Assembly (NCBI GenBank): GCA_003152695.1
Contig: PMAT01000084.1
Coordinates: 1-64,000, forward strand
DNA length: 64,000 nt
Origin: Acidobacteriaceae bacterium
GTDB taxonomy: Bacteria; Acidobacteriota; Terriglobia; Terriglobales; Acidobacteriaceae
Direction of reading: 5' to 3'
Below, piece by piece: positions 24,741 to 32,781 of the stretch (within the stretch, counting starts at the first letter, position 1; the number at the start of each line of letters is the position of its first letter). The notes below the pieces were generated by a model. That model made no database searches, was not told where the DNA came from, and saw only the letters and a list, made by a program, of their open reading frames with translations. A program made the position numbers and the translations under genes.

Positions 24741-25397
24741 CTACGGCGTTGGCTGGACTGTGACTTGCGGCGTGCGGCAATCGCGAAGTCGCGACGGGCA
24801 TTGGCGATACTGCAAATCTTTGGTCAGGCACACTTCCACGGCCACCAATTCCGAGCTACTGCACGACACGCGAAAGTCGCCCGCCGGCACGTGGTTGGCG
24901 ACGGCAAACTTCTGCTCGATGTCAGCCGGACTGGCCTGGATGGCTTGTGCTGGCGCGCGATACTCAGGCGGGATTTGTACCTGCCGAAACGCCTTCTCGA
25001 TGGCGGCAAAATAATCCTGCGCCCCGAGGCCGCTGCACGTTCCATGCGCGGCCCATTCATGCTGAATGAGTCCGCGGGCCGGCATGATCGCCAGCATGTG
25101 CTCGACCGTCGGCTGCGCTACGGGTTGCGCGGGCGCGCAATCCTGCGGGTGCGGACCGTTGTCGTTCTCCGGCCACAAACCATGCACGACGAAACCGAGG
25201 CGCCGCTGGGGATCGCACTCGCTCGACGGTGCATCGCCGGCGTGGGTGGCGCAGAACTCCGGCGCCCAGGACAGCGTGAGCAGATAGTAGTCGAAGCTGC
25301 CCGGCGCGTTGTCGCCCGCGGGAGTGTGACATGCAGTGGAGGTCAGCAGGCAGCCGACCAGCAGAAGTGCGATGACGAGTGTCGGCCTGCGAAGCAT
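24741..25397 (-). CDS. Secreted ribonuclease T2 (lipoprotein)
   Basis: A 218-residue RNase T2-family enzyme. The N-terminus has a hydrophobic segment and a lipobox-like LTSTAC with Cys23, suggesting a lipid-anchored export. The two catalytic blocks are intact: FVVHGLWPE (CAS I, His72) and QHEWAAHGTCSG (CAS II, His113, Glu114, His118). Paired cysteines are typical of the fold. The enzyme cleaves RNA non-specifically through a 2',3'-cyclic intermediate, presumably for scavenging in the periplasm. The ATG at 25397 was chosen because the longer frame upstream runs through the hairpin-rich repeat region and is not protein-like. Confidence 0.85.
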   Translation of the reverse strand: MLRRPTLVIALLLVGCLLTSTACHTPAGDNAPGSFDYYLLTLSWAPEFCATHAGDAPSSECDPQRRLGFVVHGLWPENDNGPHPQDCAPAQPVAQPTVEHMLAIMPARGLIQHEWAAHGTCSGLGAQDYFAAIEKAFRQVQIPPEYRAPAQAIQASPADIEQKFAVANHVPAGDFRVSCSSSELVAVEVCLTKDLQYRQCPSRLRDCRTPQVTVQPTP

Positions 25398-25469
25398 GGT
25401 GCTGGAATGGTAGCGCAGCCAGACAGGCGGCAGAAAAATGGTGTGCGAAACTCCAGGGGTGAAATTCTT

Positions 25470-25651
25470 GGTGGGAGCCCCCGCATTTATGCGGGGGAAG
25501 GTGCGCTTCAGCACTCCGCAAAGAGTTCGGCTCGGATCACGCGCTTTAGCGCCGGGTTCGAAAACGCCAGGGCCAAAGCCCGTTCCAAAATCGACTCTTT
25601 GTCCGCTGGACTGAAGTCCAGCCCCCCCTGCTGAAGCAGGGGGCTCCCACC
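25470..25651. repeat. Nested hairpin repeat with 13-bp outer inverted arms
   Basis: The outer arms GGTGGGAGCCCCC (25470-25482) and GGGGGCTCCCACC (25639-25651) are perfect inverted repeats. Inside are three tight hairpins: CCCCCGCAT/ATGCGGGGG (25478-25497), GCTGGACT/AGTCCAGC (25605-25622) and CCCCCTGCT/AGCAGGGGG (25624-25643), two of them with GA loops. It has no coding frame. It looks like a REP/MITE-type extragenic palindromic element lying between cobO and the RNase T2 gene. Confidence 0.75.
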
Positions 25652-25725
25652 AAAAGCCCCTCCGACTTTTCCGTAGCCTGCTAAAGAGCCGCCCGCACGA
25701 GCGATAGACCAATCCTGCAGCTCCC

Positions 25726-26262
25726 CTAGTACTCAATCCCGCGCTGCGCCTCGATGCCTTTGCTGTAGGCGTGCTTCACTTCTTTCATCTCGGTCACCGT
25801 GTCGGCGATCTCGATGATGTCCGGGTGCGCATTCCTGCCGGTGAGGATGACGTGTACCATCTCGGGCTTTTTCTTCAGCGTCGCGACCACCTTCGCCGGG
25901 TCGAGCATCTTGTAGGTGATGGCGTAGTTGATCTCATCCAGCACCACCAGGTCCCACGCGCCGGAAAGTATTTCCTTCTCTGCCTCAGCCCACGCCTCTT
26001 CGACCAGGCGGATGTCTTCCGGATCGGTTTCGGCGCCGCCGACCTTCACAAAGCCGCGGCCCATCTGCTTCATGATGAAGTTATCGCCGAAGGCCTTCAC
26101 CGCGTCCAGTTCGCCGTAGTGCCACGAGCCCTTGAGGAATTGCAGCATGAGCACGCGCATGCCATTGCCGACGGCGCGCAAAGCCGTCCCCATGGCGGCT
26201 GTGGTCTTGCCCTTGCCCGGGCCGGTGTTCACGATGATCAGTCCTCGACGCACATCTGCCAT
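25726..26262 (-). CDS. cobO: Cob(I)yrinic acid a,c-diamide adenosyltransferase
   Basis: A 178-residue CobA/CobO/BtuR-type enzyme that adds the adenosyl group from ATP to cobalt in corrinoids. The Walker-type P-loop NTGPGKGKTTAA (12-23) is the family hallmark. Also present are MLQFLKGSWHYGE, the WDLVVLDEINYA segment (about 104-115) and ILTGRNAHPDIIEIAD, all typical. Length is normal. No other cobalamin synthesis gene and no cobalamin riboswitch is visible nearby, so the role is likely corrinoid salvage. The start codon is the first ATG, with AGAGG upstream. Lys/Arg content and GC match the core genome. Confidence 0.93.
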   Translation of the reverse strand: MADVRRGLIIVNTGPGKGKTTAAMGTALRAVGNGMRVLMLQFLKGSWHYGELDAVKAFGDNFIMKQMGRGFVKVGGAETDPEDIRLVEEAWAEAEKEILSGAWDLVVLDEINYAITYKMLDPAKVVATLKKKPEMVHVILTGRNAHPDIIEIADTVTEMKEVKHAYSKGIEAQRGIEY

Positions 26263-26372
26263 TGCAGTACCTCTCCAGAATTTGCGAGACGCGCTTCAAG
26301 TCGAGCGGCTGTCCCCTGAACATCCTAAACCAGACACGTCAGTGCCCTGGCTCTACAAAGGTTTTCCCCGCA

Positions 26373-26483
26373 TCACCCTTTCGTCTTTCTGAGCTTTTCG
26401 TCATGCAATTCGTGATGGAAAGTTACACCGAGGAGGAACGTTACCACCAAGACACAGTAAACGATTATTACGATATACGTCAT
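26373..26483 (-). CDS. 36-residue single-helix membrane protein
   Basis: A micro-protein of 36 residues: a hydrophobic helix (TYIVIIVYCVLVVTFLLGV) followed by a short basic/acidic tail ending in LRKTKG. The ATG at 26483 has an ideal ribosome site, GGAGGTGA, 5 nt upstream, which is better than for most genes in the window and argues for real translation. A longer frame to 26585 exists but ignores that site. It lies between cobO and hemG on the same strand. It may be a small regulatory membrane peptide; the function is unknown. Confidence 0.55.
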   Translation of the reverse strand: MTYIVIIVYCVLVVTFLLGVTFHHELHDEKLRKTKG

Positions 26484-26630
26484 CGCGTCACCTCCGAAAC
26501 CTGTCAGTGGAGGCAGGTGACTATCTTCACGATAGGACTTGCGATGCAGGTTGTCAGTGATGTCCGGCAGAGGGGCAAGTGACAAAGGAACAGATGAGGG
26601 AATGCGATGATTACCCGAAGAAGGCGATGA

Positions 26631-28055
26631 TTATCGCGACTGCGGCGACAGCGACGCGACCGGCGCCTGCGCTAACGCATTCGCCGCTTCCATGCCGGAG
26701 CGAATGCAGTCGGGTACGCCGATGCCATGATAGGCGTTGCCGGCCAGCGTCAGCCCGGGAATTCCCGCCACATGCTTCTCGATGCGCTGCACGCGCGCGA
26801 TGTGTCCCGGCTCGTACTGCGCCATGGCGCCGCGCCAGCGGTACACGCGGGAGAAGATCGGGCGGGCGTCCAGCTTCAAAATATCCCTGAGTTCGCGATG
26901 CACCGTCTCCAGGATCTCGTCATCGCTGAGACCGAGCACGGCTTCATCGCGCGCGCCCCCCAGGAAGCAACGCAGGATGCCTTTGTCCTCGGGCGCGCGA
27001 TGCGGAAACTTATTGTGGACGAAAGTGCAGGCCAGCATGCGTGTGCCTTCGCTGCGCGGCACCAAGAAACCGAAGCCCGGCGGCAGACCCGCCAGCTGCT
27101 GCTTGTAGTAACCCAGGGTGACGGTGATGGACGAGCTGTACGTGATGTCCAGAAGGTTCCGGGCAAGGCCGCGGTCCACGCCGTCCAGCAAAGTCCCGGC
27201 AACATTGGCGGGAGTAGCGATGAGCACGGCATCAAAGCGTTCCTCGCCATTCATCTCGACCGCCACGCGCCAGGAGGAATCCTCGGGATAGACCCGGAGG
27301 ATGTGCGTGCGCAGGCGGATGGATTCGGGATCCAGGCGGGCGGCGATGGCCTCCACCATCTGCTGCATACCATCCTGCAAGGAAGTAAACAGCGGAGCGG
27401 GAGGATGTTTGCGCGTGGCCATCATTTTCTTGTGCGCCGCCAACATGGCCCGGCTGAGGCTGCCATACTTCTCTTCCATCTCGACGAAACGCGGCAACAC
27501 CGCGCGCGCGCTGAGTTTTGCGGCATCTCCGCCATAAACGCCCGAAAGTAGCGGATCGGCGAGGCGGTCCACCACCTCCGCCCCGAAGTGTCGTTCCACC
27601 AGTTGCGCAACCGTTTCGTCGCTTTGCATGGGCCGCGGCGGATGCAGAAGTTCGCGTGCCATGCGCAGCTTGGTGCTCCACGAGAACAAGGGCGAGAGCG
27701 CGGTCGCCACCAGTTGGGTGGGCACCATAAACATGAGTCCGTCGGGCATCACCACCAGCCGGCCATTCACCACGATGTAGGTTTTGCGCTGGGCGTCGTT
27801 GGAGCCGATCAGTTGATCGGCGATGCCGAGTTCCTTGCACAGCGACTGTGCCCACGGCTTTTCGGTGAGGAAGGAATCCGGCCCGGCTTCCACCAGGCAG
27901 CCCTCCACGTGATCGGAATACATGGACCCGCCGAGCCGTTGGCCGCTTTCAAAGAGGGTGTATTCCAAATCGGCGCCGGCGGCGCGCGCCTTCTGCAGAT
28001 AAAACGCGGCGCTTAGTCCGGAAATGCCTCCACCGACAATGGCAATGCGCTTCAT
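26631..28055 (-). CDS. hemG: Oxygen-dependent protoporphyrinogen oxidase
   Basis: A 474-residue FAD-dependent PPOX (HemG/HemY type) that oxidises protoporphyrinogen IX to protoporphyrin IX at the membrane. The N-terminal dinucleotide-binding motif is VGGGISGLSAAFYL. Typical family segments follow: LGGSMYSDHVEG, EAGPDSFLTEKP, a PLLSGVYGGDAAKLS region, and the C-terminal FAD loop LAGNAYHGIGVPDC. Length is normal. It is the last gene of hemE-hemH-hemG; its ATG overlaps the hemH stop by 4 bp, so it is translationally coupled. In this pathway order the oxidised product is then metallated by the ferrochelatase encoded upstream. Confidence 0.92.
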   Translation of the reverse strand: MKRIAIVGGGISGLSAAFYLQKARAAGADLEYTLFESGQRLGGSMYSDHVEGCLVEAGPDSFLTEKPWAQSLCKELGIADQLIGSNDAQRKTYIVVNGRLVVMPDGLMFMVPTQLVATALSPLFSWSTKLRMARELLHPPRPMQSDETVAQLVERHFGAEVVDRLADPLLSGVYGGDAAKLSARAVLPRFVEMEEKYGSLSRAMLAAHKKMMATRKHPPAPLFTSLQDGMQQMVEAIAARLDPESIRLRTHILRVYPEDSSWRVAVEMNGEERFDAVLIATPANVAGTLLDGVDRGLARNLLDITYSSSITVTLGYYKQQLAGLPPGFGFLVPRSEGTRMLACTFVHNKFPHRAPEDKGILRCFLGGARDEAVLGLSDDEILETVHRELRDILKLDARPIFSRVYRWRGAMAQYEPGHIARVQRIEKHVAGIPGLTLAGNAYHGIGVPDCIRSGMEAANALAQAPVASLSPQSR

Positions 28056-28996
28056 AGAGTTTTCTTCATCGAGTGTTGAGGCTGCGCTGCGCCCTGCACA
28101 TCGGCGCGGCTGAGGCGGCTGCGCACCAGATCGGCGACGGCCCGCACGAATAGCGGCGAATCGTTCAACGATTCGGCCCGGTACAACTTCATGCCGCGTT
28201 CGCCGGCGAATTGCCGGAACAGAATATCAACGTCGAACAGCACCTCCACATGATCGCAGACGAAGCCGATGGGCTGCACGAACACGCCCGTCTGGCCCGC
28301 CTCCCGCAAACTCACGATGGTCTCTTCCACAGTCGGGTCGAGCCATTCGCCGCCCGACATTCCCTGGCTCTGAAATGCGAAGCGCCACGCGCCAATTTCG
28401 GGCGCCTGCGCAGCCACCAGCGCCGCGGTCTCGCGAGTCTGCTTCTCGTAGGGATCGCCTTCGGCAACGGTACGCGTGGGAACGCTGTGCGCCGTGAACA
28501 ACACCGGCAACTGCGATCCGTGCTCAACGCAAGCTTTCGTCCAGCCGGCCCGCAGCTTTTCGGCAAAAGCCGCAATCAGCAACGGATGATCGTGCCACTC
28601 CTCGACAAAATCGATGGCGAATGGCGGCTTGTTCCCGAACAGCACCTGCTTGTAAAGTCCAACACTGGTACGCGAATTGTGGGGAGCGAGACAGATGGCG
28701 ACCACGCTCGTGATGCCGTCGGCAGCCATCTGCTGCAACGTGTCCGCGATAAACGGGTGCCAGTTGCGCATGCCAACGTAAACCGGAAGGCCCAACTCGC
28801 GCGCCACGCCGTCGGCCTGCTGGCGGGTAATTCTGGTCAGCGGCGAGCTGCCAATCAACGAGTAGCGATGCTGCACCTCGCGCACCACCGCCTCCGGCAT
28901 GGGCCGGCCGCGCGAGATGTTCTGCAGGAACTCGGGAATGTCCTCCACCCGGTCTGGACTGCCGTGAGCGATGAGCAGCACCGCTTGTTGGCTCAT
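28052..28996 (-). CDS. hemH: Ferrochelatase
   Basis: A 314-residue ferrochelatase that inserts ferrous iron into protoporphyrin IX (or coproporphyrin III in coproporphyrin-pathway bacteria). The start ATG at 28996 overlaps the hemE stop by 4 bp. Catalytic His170 lies in LFTAHSVP and acidic Glu251 lies in CDHVEVL, both in the right order. The N-terminus VLLIAHGSP (6-14) is typical. The C-terminal ~40 residues end soon after the last family helix without a CAAX-like or membrane extension. With an oxygen-dependent PPOX beside it, the operon may use either the protoporphyrin or coproporphyrin branch; sequence alone does not decide. Confidence 0.92.
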   Translation of the reverse strand: MSQQAVLLIAHGSPDRVEDIPEFLQNISRGRPMPEAVVREVQHRYSLIGSSPLTRITRQQADGVARELGLPVYVGMRNWHPFIADTLQQMAADGITSVVAICLAPHNSRTSVGLYKQVLFGNKPPFAIDFVEEWHDHPLLIAAFAEKLRAGWTKACVEHGSQLPVLFTAHSVPTRTVAEGDPYEKQTRETAALVAAQAPEIGAWRFAFQSQGMSGGEWLDPTVEETIVSLREAGQTGVFVQPIGFVCDHVEVLFDVDILFRQFAGERGMKLYRAESLNDSPLFVRAVADLVRSRLSRADVQGAAQPQHSMKKTL

Positions 28997-30054
28997 TCGC
29001 TCCTCGAGGGGCTGGCCGCCGTCAAGCTGAACTCGTGCACAAATTGCGCCAGGTCCTTCACGTTGGCAACCGGCGTCTGCGGCAAAATGCCGTGGCCGAG
29101 ATTGAAGATGTGCCCGGGCCGTCCGTCGGCCAGGCGGAGAATGTGTTCGGCGCGCCGCTTCAGCTCCGGCCACGACGCAAACAGCAGCACGGGATCGAGG
29201 TTGCCCTGCACGGCGCGGGTATGTCCCACGGTGCGCCAGCCTTCGTCGAGGGGAATGCGCCAATCCAGGCCGATGATCTCCGCCCCGGTTTCGGCCATCG
29301 ACGGCAGCAGGGTGGCGCTGTCGGTGCCGAAATAGATGATCGGCACATGAGTTTCTTTCTGCAATCGCCGAATAAGTTGCGTGGTCGGCAGCATGGCGTA
29401 GCGGCGATAATCATCCACGCTCAGGCAGCCGACCCAACTGTCGAAGATCTGCAGCACGTCGGCGCCCGCGCGCACCTGCGCCGCGGCGTACTCCACCAGC
29501 ACGTCCGTCAGCTTGGTCACCAACTCGTCCCAAACCTCGGGCGTGTTGTACATCAGCTTCTTGACTTCCAGATAATGCCGCGACCCGCCGCCCTCGACCA
29601 TGTAGCTGGCCAGAGTAAACGGCGCGCCGCAGAAGCCGATGACCGGCAGCTTGTCTCCGAAGTGCTTAACCACCAGCGCCACCGCATCGGCGACGTATCC
29701 CAGGTCGGCAGCGCGATCCGTGCGCAGGAGTTTCACGCCTTCCGCAGTGCGGAGAGGCTGCTCGATCACCGGCCCTTCGCCGGCGGAAAAATGGAACGGC
29801 AAGCCCATGACCTCGAGGGGCAGCAGCAGATCGGCGAAGATGATGGCGGCGTCCACCTTGAGGAACTCGGCGGCGGTAATGGTGACTTCGGCGGCCAACT
29901 CCGGCTTTTTGCAGATTTCGACCAGCGAATGGTGCTTGCGGATGTCGCGGTATTGCTGCATGTAGCGGCCCGCCTGGCGCATGAACCATACGGGAGTGGT
30001 CTTGACCGGAAGCCGTTGACAGGCGCGCACGAACAGGGATTCGGGGGCAGACAT
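28993..30054 (-). CDS. hemE: Uroporphyrinogen decarboxylase
   Basis: A 353-residue HemE that decarboxylates uroporphyrinogen III to coproporphyrinogen III in the cytosol. The hallmark PVWFMRQAGRYM (21-32) holds the substrate-binding arginines. The second motif GFCGAPFTLASYMVEG lies around 140-155, and the C-terminal GHGILPQTPVANV segment is present. The ATG at 30054 is the first in-frame start. It is the first gene of hemE-hemH-hemG; the next ATG overlaps its stop (ATGA), so translation is coupled. It is divergent from an M24 peptidase gene 112 bp away. Confidence 0.95.
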   Translation of the reverse strand: MSAPESLFVRACQRLPVKTTPVWFMRQAGRYMQQYRDIRKHHSLVEICKKPELAAEVTITAAEFLKVDAAIIFADLLLPLEVMGLPFHFSAGEGPVIEQPLRTAEGVKLLRTDRAADLGYVADAVALVVKHFGDKLPVIGFCGAPFTLASYMVEGGGSRHYLEVKKLMYNTPEVWDELVTKLTDVLVEYAAAQVRAGADVLQIFDSWVGCLSVDDYRRYAMLPTTQLIRRLQKETHVPIIYFGTDSATLLPSMAETGAEIIGLDWRIPLDEGWRTVGHTRAVQGNLDPVLLFASWPELKRRAEHILRLADGRPGHIFNLGHGILPQTPVANVKDLAQFVHEFSLTAASPSRSE

Positions 30055-30166
30055 AAACCACTATCGTAGCATTGTGCGGCGCGGCGTTCCGACGAGGAGC
30101 ACAAAACCGCGGGGTAACACCAAGCTGAATTTGTCAGCGTCGATGTGATACAAGGTTAGTCTTGCC

Positions 30167-31462
30167 ATGCCCTCACGAAGACAGTTCCTAACCAACGCCG
30201 CGATTTTGAGTGCCGCTGCGGTGCCCGGCCTTGCGCAGCGGCACACTCCCGAGCCCATCAAGGGCAAGCTGCCGCCCTCGCTGGCTGCACTGCAATCGCG
30301 CGCCGCCGAAGCCAAGCCCATCACTGCGGACGAGCGCCGCCAGCGCCTGGAGCGGGCCCGCCAGTTGATGCAGCAGAACAAGCTCGATGCCATCTTCCTC
30401 TTCGGCGGCACCTCGCTCGTGTATTTCACCGGCATTGATTGGTGGAACAGCGAGCGCCTGCTGGCCCTGGTGCTGCCGCAGAGAGGCACAGCATTTTTCG
30501 TTTGTCCGGCATTCGAGGAAGATCGGGCGCGCGAGCAGATCGCCAAAGGCCCGCTCGCCAGCGACACCGACGTCCTGACCTGGCAGGAAGACGAGAGCCC
30601 TTATGAGCGTGTCGCGCAAGGGTTGCGCGCGCGCGGCATCGCCGCCGGCAACCTGGGGATCGAAGAGCGCGTGGCTTACGTTTTCAGCGCGGGCGTGGCA
30701 CAGGCTGCGCCGCAATTGACGCTCGCCAGCGCCACTCCGGTGACGGCCGGCTGCCGCATGATCAAGAGCGAGCACGAACTGGCGCTCATGCGGCTGGCCA
30801 ATCAGGTCACCTTGGCGGCGTACAAGGCCGCCTATCAGGCCTTGCGACCCGGCATGACGCAGGACGATTTTGCTGCGCTGGTGGCGACCGCCCATTCCCG
30901 CCTCGGCTTCAAAGGCGAAGCCAGTGTGCAGGTAGGCGAGTATTCGGCGCTGCCGCACGGCTCGGCCACGCCGCAAGTGGTACGCGAAGGCACGATTTTG
31001 CTGATCGACGGCGGTTGCAGCGTGGAAGGGTATGCGTCCGACATCAGCCGCACCTTTGTTCTGGGCAAGCCCGCCGGTCCGTCCGCCGACAAAATGCGCC
31101 GCGTTTTCGATATCGTTCACCAGGCGCAGGCGGAAGCGCTGGCAGCGGCCAAGCCCGGGGTGGAAGCGCAGTCGGTGGACGCGGCCGCGCGCCAGGTGAT
31201 CAACAGCGCCGGCTTCGGTCCAAACTACGCGCACTTCACCCATCGCCTCGGTCATGGGATCGGGATGGATGGCCATGAGTGGCCCTACCTGGTGCGCGGC
31301 GACACGCTCGCCCTTGCGCCCAGCATGTGCTTCAGCGATGAACCTGGCATCTACCTCCGCAGCGAGTTTGGCGTTCGTCTGGAAGATGACATGCACATCA
31401 CCGCCGACGGCGCCCAACTGTTCACGCCGCAAAGCCCGTCGCTGGAGCATCCCTTCGGGTGA
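30167..31462 (+). CDS. Tat-exported M24 metallopeptidase (Xaa-Pro aminopeptidase-like)
   Basis: A 431-residue peptidase with an N-terminal twin-arginine-like signal (SRRQFLTNAAILSAAAV), implying export of a folded protein. A creatinase-type N-domain (LFGGTSLVYFTGIDWW) precedes the pita-bread M24 domain. All five metal ligands are visible: Asp281 and Asp292 (LIDGG... SDISRTF), His363 (LGHGIGMDGHE), Glu392 (DEPGIY) and Glu406 (RLEDD). It probably removes N-terminal residues ahead of proline in the periplasm. The start at 30167 follows a weak site (GTTAG). It is divergent from hemE and unrelated to that pathway. Confidence 0.9.
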   Translation: MPSRRQFLTNAAILSAAAVPGLAQRHTPEPIKGKLPPSLAALQSRAAEAKPITADERRQRLERARQLMQQNKLDAIFLFGGTSLVYFTGIDWWNSERLLALVLPQRGTAFFVCPAFEEDRAREQIAKGPLASDTDVLTWQEDESPYERVAQGLRARGIAAGNLGIEERVAYVFSAGVAQAAPQLTLASATPVTAGCRMIKSEHELALMRLANQVTLAAYKAAYQALRPGMTQDDFAALVATAHSRLGFKGEASVQVGEYSALPHGSATPQVVREGTILLIDGGCSVEGYASDISRTFVLGKPAGPSADKMRRVFDIVHQAQAEALAAAKPGVEAQSVDAAARQVINSAGFGPNYAHFTHRLGHGIGMDGHEWPYLVRGDTLALAPSMCFSDEPGIYLRSEFGVRLEDDMHITADGAQLFTPQSPSLEHPFG

Positions 31463-31766
31463 AAGTGGCTAGTGGCTAGTGGTTGGATCAAGTGGTGCGC
31501 TTGGGACAGTCCAGGGGAAAATCAATGCAACCAGTTGCATATTAACTACATGACAACCAAGGCTAAGTGACTGAAAAAAATGGACAAAGCAGTCCACTAG
31601 TGTGGCAGTTGAGATGCTACGAATGTTGTGAAGTTTGCACGAAATGACGTTCCGCCACCCCGGAGGGATGTGTTGTTCCAGCCGTTTTGGAAAGCTCCTT
31701 TCGGCTTCCCGGATCGTTTACAGGCTCCCAAGCTCCAAGATCTAAGAAAGAGGTAAGGAGGCCACG
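31463..31766. other. 304-bp gap ahead of a PEP-CTERM gene
   Basis: No gene is visible. Just after the M24 stop, GTGGCTAGTGGCTAGTGG forms a short tandem repeat. The right end carries AAGGAGG (31754-31760), the ribosome site of the PEP-CTERM gene. No convincing promoter pair, terminator or riboswitch was found. Confidence 0.5.
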
Positions 31767-32480
31767 TTGACAAGACTCTCCCGCTATGTGCTCCCTGCGG
31801 TGCTGCTTCTGGTAGCGTTGGTAGCGCTGCCAGCTGGCGCCGGAACCGTCATCAACACTAATCCAGGCTGGAACGGCAGCGATACGATCTCCAGTTTTGG
31901 CTATCCCAACACTTCCACCTACGGCGAAGCCATTACCACCCCTGCGGGCGGGACCAACGTGTCCAGCTTCAGCTTCTGGATGAACGAAGCCGTAGGCTTC
32001 CAGTTCCAGGCGTTCATTGCCCCTTGGGACAACAACAATTACCTGGTCCCCGGCGGTTTGGCTGGCGCCAGTTACATTAGTCCAGTGCAAACCGTGACCA
32101 GCTCGGGTCTGGTTGAGTACACCATCAGCGGCGTGAATCTTCCCGTAACCCCAGGCACGATCTACATGTTTGGGCTGACGATAGATAACGTTTACAACAA
32201 CGACTCGCAGTTTGCCGCTGGCTCTGTGGGCGGCGACATCTTCTCTAATGGCAACAGCACCTACTACTTCGGATGGAACAATGATTCCGGCAACGGTAGT
32301 CTGCTGGGCTCAAACTGGAACAACGAGGGTTGTGCCAACAACGGTGGATCCTGCGGGCAGCTGGCGTTTAACGTAACCTACAACGGGGCTGCAACCACTC
32401 CTGAGCCGGGCAGTTTGATACTGCTGGGCACGGGCGTGCTGGGTTTGGCTGGAGTGATCCGGCGCAAGCTGAAAGTCTAA
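31767..32480 (+). CDS. PEP-CTERM exported protein
   Basis: A 237-residue protein with an N-terminal signal peptide (LPAVLLLVALVALPAGAG) and a C-terminal PEP-CTERM sorting tail: TPEPGSLILLG, a hydrophobic stretch and RRKLKV. The mature part is beta-rich and Asn/Gly/Ser/Thr-rich (WNGSDTISSFGYPN, YYFGWNNDSGNG), as in choice-of-anchor or carbohydrate-related surface proteins. The start is a TTG at 31767, fixed by AAGGAGG 7 nt upstream. Processing needs an exosortase encoded elsewhere. A second PEP-CTERM gene lies at 36760-37407. The role may be in exopolysaccharide or biofilm matrix. Confidence 0.85.
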   Translation: MTRLSRYVLPAVLLLVALVALPAGAGTVINTNPGWNGSDTISSFGYPNTSTYGEAITTPAGGTNVSSFSFWMNEAVGFQFQAFIAPWDNNNYLVPGGLAGASYISPVQTVTSSGLVEYTISGVNLPVTPGTIYMFGLTIDNVYNNDSQFAAGSVGGDIFSNGNSTYYFGWNNDSGNGSLLGSNWNNEGCANNGGSCGQLAFNVTYNGAATTPEPGSLILLGTGVLGLAGVIRRKLKV

Positions 32481-32490
32481 CTTCCTTCAT

Positions 32491-32519
32491 CGGAATGGGT
32501 GGGACAACCACCCATTCCG
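32491..32519 (+). terminator. Hairpin after the PEP-CTERM gene
   Basis: CGGAATGGGTGG, loop GACAA, CCACCCATTCCG gives a perfect 12-bp stem 11 nt past the stop codon. No T-run follows, so it may be a processing or stability structure or a non-canonical terminator. The rest of the gap to 32781 shows no gene. Confidence 0.6.
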
Positions 32520-32781
32520 TGTAACCTCAACTCGCCTTGCCCTTCCCACCTTAGGATGACGGCCGGCTCCTCCTCACCGGTTTGCTTGTCACTTCACTTC
32601 GCAATCCTGTCCTACCAAGAACTCGATCTTCGCTGAGCTGATTGCATTTTAGCCTGGGCCTCGCTGGGTGCCGCACCAAGCTGCTTTGGCTTACTAGGTG
32701 CGCAGTTCCCTGGAACTCCGCATTGTGTCCGCCGTCACCGACTGGCGTGGCGCGCTTTTCCTACACTGGCCTTGACGACCC

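Noticed and set aside
25447..25736. N-terminal extension of the T2 ribonuclease
   Set aside because: It runs through the palindromic repeat and is not protein-like; the lipoprotein signal starts at 25397.
26263..26372. Cobalamin riboswitch ahead of cobO
   Set aside because: No B12-box-like sequence or extended fold was seen in the 110-bp leader.
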